This document shows positions 51,901 to 55,915 of a stretch of 55,915 nucleotides of DNA, piece by piece (position 1 is the stretch's first letter; each line of letters begins with the position of its first letter). The DNA is from Nitrospirota bacterium (GTDB lineage: Bacteria > Nitrospirota > Nitrospiria > Nitrospirales > UBA8639): NCBI GenBank assembly GCA_027623995.1, contig JAQBUF010000018.1, forward strand, positions 1 to 55,915, given 5' to 3'. Both the position numbers and the translations under genes were made by a program. Under the pieces are notes generated by a model that was not told the DNA's origin, ran no database searches, and saw only the letters and a list, made by a program, of their open reading frames with translations.

Positions 51901-52203
51901 CGTATCGGTCCCTGTCGGAAAGCGAAGCACAATTTTTGCAGAATTGTAGGAGCTCTCTCCAATCATTTTCTCAAGACCCTCGACGCGGTTGAGCTGTTCT
52001 TCTTGCTCATCAATAATTTCGCGTTCGACTTCATGGGGACTGGCACCTTGCCATCGTGTTTCGACTGAGATTTCGGGCTTGGAGACATCAGGCGTCAATT
52101 GAACTGGAAGTTTCGTGAGCGACACTACGCCGAATAAGACAAGAAGAATAACCCCAACTGTGGTGGTCACCGGATAGCGAATAGCAAATTGAATAATGCT
52201 CAT
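48940..52203 (-). CDS. RND-family efflux permease (HAE-1-like)
   Basis: The 1087-aa product has the full RND plan: helix 1 (YPVTTTVGVILLVLFGVVSLTKLPVQLTP), a periplasmic porter domain, helices 2-6 with GMLVDNSIVVLENIYRHRE at about 400-420, a central loop, helix 7 near 545-565, a second porter domain, and helices 8-12. The proton-relay Asp of the fourth helix is kept (V-D-N), with Asn where AcrB has a second Asp; this variant is frequent in some clades. Length exceeds AcrB by about 40 residues, partly through the loop NQEKSSEIPRSRIKILALELADGG. It exports small molecules using proton force. Both gene ends overlap the neighbours by four bases. Confidence 0.95.
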   Translation of the reverse strand: MSIIQFAIRYPVTTTVGVILLVLFGVVSLTKLPVQLTPDVSKPEISVETRWQGASPHEVEREIIDEQEEQLNRVEGLEKMIGESSYNSAKIVLRFPTGTDTDTALLRVSNRLNQVKNYPDEVDEPVISSADTRGSAMGWFIFKPLEGNPTNIETMRDFAEDVIKARFERIPGVAASNVYGGRERELQVLVDPGKLATRSLTVKELAQALDLENRDFSAGDFDEGKRSYAVRTVGEYKSPDDVGNVIIARRNGAPVYVHDVATVNLAYKDPSHVVRQMGQNSIAVNAISETGANILDTMANLKEAVSDLNHDLLQRRGFELFQVYDETDYVYSSLALVQQNLVIGSLLAIIILFLFLRTGSTTLVIGLAIPISIMGTFIALWVLDRNINVISLAGMTFAAGMLVDNSIVVLENIYRHREAGKPLFQAAYDGTTEVWGAVLASTLTTIAVFVPIVFIEEQAGQLFRDIAIAISAGVGLSLIVSITVIPCLSARILKTKNQEKSSEIPRSRIKILALELADGGHRMAERMGLSSDRIGDFIYWMYGSVRLRIGIVLGLTLLAMSMTWLFLPKAEYLPEGNRNLIIGIVLPPPGYNIDEFIKMGQTIEAVLAPYWDATPGSPEEAALDGPSIRNFFYVARGRSVFMGGRTNDDAQIKNLIPVFRRAMADIPGVIAIVTQRGLFERGLGEGRNIDIEITGPEMDTLVALGGQIFGKVREVLPDAQVRPKPSLDLGSPEVRVRLNRDRAADVQMTNQELGFTIDALVDGAKASDYQFEGDEIDLTIRGVDRFANRTQSLANLPIYTRGGKLTTVGDIADVELVAGPEQINHLERERAITVQVIPSGQMPLETAMELIQNQVLLPIKESGSLGRLYNTRLSGTADDLTKTYGALKYNFLLALLITYLLMAALFESFLYPFVIIFSVPLAAAGGILGLGLVNLFVTYQPLDVLTMLGFIILIGVVVNNAILVVHQALNFMDPNRRNLSTSEEAQVVGGMSVRQAISESVRSRIRPIMMSMLTTTFGLLPLVLSSGAGSELYRGIGSVVLGGLVMSTVFTLLVVPALFSLVMEWKLNRQGKVMQNEVVPEGGQETS

Positions 52204-53315
52204 GGGGTAGTTTGCGGGTCTTCAAGTATTCGCACAGGTTGTCCAGGAAACAGGCGTTCGTTGCCTTCGACCACCACGGACATGCCTTCTTGTACTTCGC
52301 CGGTGATTTCAACGATCTCATCTAAATGCACGACCGACTTCACTGGCACTTGCCCGACGGTCCCTTCATTGACGAGGAACACAAATTCTTTTCCACCTCG
52401 TAGTACCAGTGCGTCTTTGGGAATGACCACACCATCATGTGGCCGTCCCACTTGAAGGGTGACACGAGAGACCATGCCACTCTTAATCGAGAGGTTGGGA
52501 TTGGGAATATCAAATTTCACGGGAAAAGTTCTGGCGACACGATCGGCCTGTGCGACAACCGAATAGACGGTGCCTTTGACCGGTGCGTCAGGGAGGCCAT
52601 CAAATGTGACAAGGACAGAATCTCCAATGTGGAGGTCGCCTACATAACGTTCTGGAAGGGGCACCTCGACTTGCACATGAGACAAATCAACGAGCTCAAC
52701 GATTTGTCCCCCCTCTTCTACCCATTGCCCAATTTCGGTGAATTCTTGGGTCACCCAACCGTCAAAGGGTGCAGCAATTTGTGATTTTTGTAATTGATCT
52801 TTTACGCGACGGATTTCTGTGCCCAATTGAGAGAGTCGTTCCCGCAACGCGCCTTCTTCGGTTTGAGCATCGTCAAATTCCTTTTGGGTGACGAGCTCTT
52901 TTTCAAACAAGACGCGTACGCGTCCAAGATCTTGCTTGGCTTGTTGATAGCGAGTTCGGGCTTCTCGGTGAGAGGCCAGCACCGAATCCAGTTGAATGTT
53001 CAGGGTTTGGGTACGCAATCGTGCTAAGAGTTGGCCTCGGGAAACCTGCATTCCTTCTTTTGCGGGATAGACTTGGACGAGGCCCTCGATCTCACTGGCC
53101 ACGATACTGCGCTTCCAAGGTTCAACGGTGCCGACGAGCGTCACGGATTGGTGGATGGGTTGCTTCATGACCATGGCAACTCGAACTGGCGCAGGAGGGC
53201 GGCCTTTGGGAGGAGTCGCCGCCTGCTGCTCGCTACATGCTGCCGTGATCAAGAGTAGACCGCCGCCAAGGAGGGAGATAACAATTTTATTTGCAGAGAA
53301 GAGGTTCATGTTCAT
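52200..53315 (-). CDS. RND efflux periplasmic adaptor (membrane fusion lipoprotein)
   Basis: The 371-aa product starts with a lipoprotein signal (LLGGGLLLITAAC, Cys about 27). It has the usual halves: a barrel-sandwich part (SIVASEIEGLVQVYPAKEGMQVSRGQLLARL), a coiled-coil hairpin (SVLASHREARTRYQQAKQDLGRVRVLFEKELVTQKEFDDAQTEEGALRERL), the return strand (IAAPFDGWVTQEFTEIGQWVEEGG), a beta-barrel (VDLSHVQVEVPLPERYVGDLHIGDSVLV) and a membrane-proximal domain. It links the pump to TolC. The stop overlaps the pump start. tetR lies 12 bases upstream in the same operon. Confidence 0.93.
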   Translation of the reverse strand: MNMNLFSANKIVISLLGGGLLLITAACSEQQAATPPKGRPPAPVRVAMVMKQPIHQSVTLVGTVEPWKRSIVASEIEGLVQVYPAKEGMQVSRGQLLARLRTQTLNIQLDSVLASHREARTRYQQAKQDLGRVRVLFEKELVTQKEFDDAQTEEGALRERLSQLGTEIRRVKDQLQKSQIAAPFDGWVTQEFTEIGQWVEEGGQIVELVDLSHVQVEVPLPERYVGDLHIGDSVLVTFDGLPDAPVKGTVYSVVAQADRVARTFPVKFDIPNPNLSIKSGMVSRVTLQVGRPHDGVVIPKDALVLRGGKEFVFLVNEGTVGQVPVKSVVHLDEIVEITGEVQEGMSVVVEGNERLFPGQPVRILEDPQTTP

Positions 53316-53327
53316 GATGAAGATCTA

Positions 53328-53981
53328 TTACACCACACGCCGAATGTAACTTGGTTTGTGTTCTTTTTGGATCCCGTTCAAAAATAACGTGCTAATGAGG
53401 TTGCGTTTATCCATCAAAGATCCACTGGGTTTCGCCTGTAATATCCAGACATACATGGTGGAGTTCAACATCCCGTGTAGGGCAAAGGCGCCATCTTTTG
53501 GGTCAATTTTTCGAAATTCTTTGCTGCGAATCCCTTGACGAATCAGATCAGCGACTAAGTCGACTTGGGCCATATAGAGTTTCCATACGCGTTCTCCGAA
53601 TGCACTTTTGATGGTCCATTCAAACCCACTCCACTCGGAAACATAGATACGGAAAAAGTCACGATGGCGATCAGCGTAATCGAGTTTGACCTGAATGAAG
53701 GCTTTGAGTTTCTCACTCGGAGTTTCCACTTGGGAAATTTCTTCATCAAGCAGCGCAGCCAATTCTTCCACTTTGGCTTCGACGATCGAGATGTAAATCT
53801 CTTCTTTGCTTTTAAAGAATCGATAGACCGTTCCCATGGCAAACTGTGCGGCTGCGGCAATCTCCGCCATGCTGGTTTTAAAAAACCCGTTTTTGGAAAA
53901 CAGGCATTCCGCCGCCGACAGAATTTCCTGCCGCCGAGCTTCATATTCCCGTTGTTTGCGCTTTTCTCGATGATCAATCAT
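53328..53981 (-). CDS. TetR-family transcriptional regulator
   Basis: The 217-aa product has a tetR helix-turn-helix at about residues 15-62 (RRQEILSAAECLFSKNGFFKTSMAEIAAAAQFAMGTVYRFFKSKEEIYISIVEAK). A helical ligand-binding domain follows, with a TetR_C-type pattern (FEWTIKSAFGERVWKLYMAQVDLVADLIRQGI). It is first in the efflux operon (tetR-adaptor-pump-TolC), so it probably represses its own operon and releases DNA on binding a pump substrate. The upstream region 53982-54061 holds a promoter-like pair embedded in inverted repeats, a plausible operator. Confidence 0.93.
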   Translation of the reverse strand: MIDHREKRKQREYEARRQEILSAAECLFSKNGFFKTSMAEIAAAAQFAMGTVYRFFKSKEEIYISIVEAKVEELAALLDEEISQVETPSEKLKAFIQVKLDYADRHRDFFRIYVSEWSGFEWTIKSAFGERVWKLYMAQVDLVADLIRQGIRSKEFRKIDPKDGAFALHGMLNSTMYVWILQAKPSGSLMDKRNLISTLFLNGIQKEHKPSYIRRVV

Positions 53982-54012
53982 TAGTGAATGAAGTTGCCAG
54001 TGAGTGAAGGAT

Positions 54013-54051
54013 TATTCTATCCCACGAATAAAAATTCTACAAGATAGAATA
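54013..54051 (-). promoter_or_regulatory. Promoter/operator of the tetR-efflux operon
   Basis: On the minus strand, TTGTAG (54037-54042) and TAGAAT (54014-54019) are spaced by exactly 17 bases, which marks a promoter for tetR. It lies inside an inverted repeat, TATTCTATC (54013-54021) with GATAGAATA (54043-54051). A smaller one, ATTCTA-N5-TAGAAT, also overlaps the -35 box. The wider pair AGTGAATG (53983-53990) and CATTCACT (54054-54061) encloses it all. Overlap of promoter and palindromes fits autorepression by TetR. Confidence 0.55.
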
Positions 54052-54117
54052 GGCATTCACTTTTTATGGATTCGGCACACTTAAGCGGTGGCTTGATTAG
54101 CCATGGGGGGAAGAATA

Positions 54118-54813
54118 TTACTGTGAGGGGTCCTTGGGATTGCTGGGCGGCGGAAGCGCGGGAACATTTAATGAATTTGATGGGGTATGGCTGCTAGGGT
54201 CATTGGGTGCCCTTCCAGAAACGCCACCGGACACGATAAAGGCCATGACTTCAGAACTCTCCGCATCAAGGGACTGAACTTGATCTTTGGAAAAAATCAA
54301 TAAATGGCCGGCGAAGTTATAGGCCTGCGGAAAATACACCGCCATGTGATCAGCCAGGCCAAACATCTCCATGCTTTTCCTCGTCACAAACCCGATGGCC
54401 TTGGGTCCGCCAGGGGTGAGGGTAACCACAACCGGCTGATCAAACCGTTTTTTCTCACCCATAAAGGCTTCAATGAGATCTTTCAGTGAGGTGTAGACCA
54501 GTTTGATAAAGGGCGTGCGGGTCAGCAATTTTTCAAAGGAGCCAAGGGCTCCGCGAAAAAAGACATTCGATGCTAAGCGTCCAGCCAAGGTGATTAAGAT
54601 GAGGGTGATGAGGAAGCCCAAGCCGGGGATCGGGATATTTAGCCATCCATCAATAACCTCAAACACCTTGAGGACTACAACTACAGTCACCACGACAGGA
54701 ACGAGAAGAAAAAGACCTTCAAAGAAATTGCGAGTTAACTCATTCATGTCCCAGCGTTTAGGGACGGCTTGTTCTTTTAGGGATTTGAGGACATCTTTCC
54801 AATCCACTGGCAT
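54118..54813 (-). CDS. DUF502 family membrane protein
   Basis: The 231-aa product has two membrane helices close together (about 31-50, GLFLLVPVVVTVVVVLKVF, and 62-82, GLGFLITLILITLAGRLASNVFF). The DUF502 domain follows: KLLTRTPFIKLVYTSLKDLIEAFMGEKKRFDQPVVVTL, then AIGFVTRK and AVYFPQAYNFAGHLLIFSKDQVQSLD. The C-terminal 35 residues are Ser/Pro-rich and probably disordered. Function is unknown; family members are widespread in bacteria and plants. GGAAAGG lies eight bases ahead of the ATG. It is divergent from the small gene at 55.0 kb. Confidence 0.85.
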   Translation of the reverse strand: MPVDWKDVLKSLKEQAVPKRWDMNELTRNFFEGLFLLVPVVVTVVVVLKVFEVIDGWLNIPIPGLGFLITLILITLAGRLASNVFFRGALGSFEKLLTRTPFIKLVYTSLKDLIEAFMGEKKRFDQPVVVTLTPGGPKAIGFVTRKSMEMFGLADHMAVYFPQAYNFAGHLLIFSKDQVQSLDAESSEVMAFIVSGGVSGRAPNDPSSHTPSNSLNVPALPPPSNPKDPSQ

Positions 54814-55029
54814 GGGAATAGCCTTTCCTGAATAATCTCTGCGGCAACGGACTCTAAGTATTCATCGAGTGAATTTCCGTGATTCTTGACTTTACCCGGG
54901 AAGCAAGGTTGAGACAAGGTGTTCTGGAGCCGGCTCATTAGGGAATGTTTGATGCGGCAATGGGATTTGACAGGCAGGTTGCCAAGTCGTCACATTTATA
55001 GAAATACGTTACCCATAAGGAGAATCATC

Positions 55030-55299
55030 ATGGAAGAGAAAGAACCTCAGGCCCATGAGGGCGATACTTCAGCTTCCCAAAAGAATCCAATTGAAACGGA
55101 GATTCTTAACGTGAATGTGGAGCGAACAGGGCAGCAAGTCAGCGCCAAGTGGGGATTGCATCCGAGTTTGAAAGCTGAGTTAACCCCAGAGGAGTGGAAG
55201 GAACTTACTGAGGTGATGGGCAAGGTCACGAATATTGTTGGTAAACGGTTTGCCGAAATATTGGCCCGAGAGCAGAAGGAAGCCGGAGGGACCGCTTAA
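55030..55299 (+). CDS. Small acidic protein of unknown function
   Basis: The 89-aa product starts at the ATG at 55030, with AAGGAG eight bases upstream; an in-frame extension to 54919 lacks such a site. The first 25 residues are polar. The rest is a short beta unit (ETEILNVNVERTGQQVSAKWGLHPSL) and a helix (PEEWKELTEVMGKVTNIVGKRFAEILAREQKE). No signal peptide or cysteine is seen. The family is not recognised. The clear ribosome site is the main support. Confidence 0.6.
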   Translation: MEEKEPQAHEGDTSASQKNPIETEILNVNVERTGQQVSAKWGLHPSLKAELTPEEWKELTEVMGKVTNIVGKRFAEILAREQKEAGGTA

Positions 55300-55915
55300 A
55301 TCTTCGGAAATGAGGGAAGGGGTATGGGTGATGAGACCAAAAATAGTGGTAACCCTTTCCCGCAACCCTTGACCCCTTTCTCATTCTTCTTCAGTCCCTA
55401 CCTCTCACACAAACCCATATTCTCGAAACCAATTTAACTCGTTATTCCCCGGTGCTCTGCTGCGGGGTTACCATTGAGGTCCCCCCTTTTGGAAAAGGGG
55501 GTGAGGGGGATTTTCAAATCCAATCGTTGTTACCTCTGAATATCCCGTCGCTTGCGGCGTGGATCTTTATTGAGTCTTGAATTCCTGGATCGATGGGGCT
55601 CTGCGGATACCCAAATTCTCGTAGGCTCTTAGGGCAATTGTAGTGTTGAAAATGTGTGGAACACTTCCATGCTTTGAGGGGAAATGAGAACGGTGCTTTT
55701 GAGGGGATTCCGTTCTATTGTTGGGCGGCAGGTGTGGGGGTAAGAAATCGAATGGCTCTTGCGAAGTATCTATTTCTGAAGATATCCGAATACAGAGGTG
55801 GTCCTACTTCATTGGACAGGGTTGCGGCAACGTTAAGCTACAACTCCGTGGTTGATGTTACGCCGCCTGCTTCGGCTCTTCTGGGTCGGGGCTCTGAAGA
55901 TGCGAGAGATTGTAG
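55300..55915. other. Repeat-rich end of window, no complete gene
   Basis: No complete gene is supported. Palindromes are CCCCGGTGCTCTGCTGCGGGG (55447-55467), CCCCCTTTT-GG-AAAAGGGGG (55482-55501) and ATCCCGTCGCTTGCGGCGTGGAT (55542-55564), all of intergenic repeat types. At the right edge the minus strand is open for 18 codons, ending in a stop at 55858-55860 (...SPDPEEPKQAA). This might be the tail of a gene or of a transposase that continues outside the window; I cannot decide. Confidence 0.4.

Noticed and set aside
1-55915. CRISPR array
   Set aside because: No series of regularly spaced identical direct repeats exists; the repeats here are dispersed palindromes, and no cas gene is present.

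Overview
The window is a chromosomal stretch of a Gram-negative bacterium of roughly balanced base composition. It carries lipoproteins with lipoboxes, a TolC/RND/adaptor efflux set, a LolD-like ABC pair and periplasmic TPM/LemA proteins. My best guess is Nitrospirota, a Nitrospira relative, probably from a saline habitat. That is inference: it rests on the HEAT-repeat clusters, a fumarate reductase/succinate dehydrogenase with a CCG-domain subunit, a dispersed repeat with TTGAAAAA/TTTTTGAAC ends that I associate with Nitrospira genomes, and glycine betaine synthesis and transport genes. No 16S rRNA gene is present to prove it.

Layout. 0.2-2.1 kb: two exported proteins, one with a copper-site-like cupredoxin motif. 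2.4-6.9 kb: hemD, then a VOC protein, a fusion of a PqqD-like segment with a metallo-beta-lactamase domain, a RicT-like PSP1 protein and a DsrE-like protein. 6.9-7.7 kb: a structured dispersed repeat, an AT-rich membrane gene and two further palindromic repeats. 7.7-11.8 kb: endonuclease III, ribosomal protein S21 and the three-gene proton-translocating transhydrogenase. 12-16.4 kb: a hypothetical gene and a small operon made of a degenerate phosphatase-superfamily protein, a secreted protein and a HEAT protein. 16.6-20.1 kb: a divergent osmolyte pair, glycine/sarcosine-dimethylglycine methyltransferase (frameshifted near its end) and a BCCT transporter. 20.3-24.1 kb: four consecutive HEAT-repeat genes. 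24.2-31 kb: UDP-glucose dehydrogenase, tRNA-Gly, a frameshifted TPR gene, a 55-codon gene, a degenerate methyltransferase-like protein, a ChaN-like lipoprotein, a double CDGSH protein, a tiny membrane protein and a TesA-like esterase. 31-31.7 kb: a gene-free block holding two inverted copies of the structured repeat. 31.8-41.9 kb: LolD/YbbP-like ABC pair, CopD-like protein, citrate synthase, bactofilin, a LemA-TPM operon, a TraB/GumN protein and a CBS protein. 41.9-47.3 kb: sdhA-sdhB-sdhE and prfC. 47.6-54 kb: tetR-adaptor-RND-TolC operon with a promoter/operator-like palindrome upstream of tetR. 54.1-55.3 kb: DUF502 protein and a small acidic protein. The last 600 bases hold only repeats.

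Themes: respiration and redox (transhydrogenase, succinate/fumarate enzyme, citrate synthase, Fe-S proteins), osmoprotection, envelope maintenance and efflux, and a large investment in HEAT-repeat scaffold proteins of unknown role. Intergenic space is rich in palindromic repeats. The most notable is a family of about 220 bp, present three times, whose hairpin stems differ between copies but keep base pairing. Two genes show single-site frameshifts that could be real or assembly errors.
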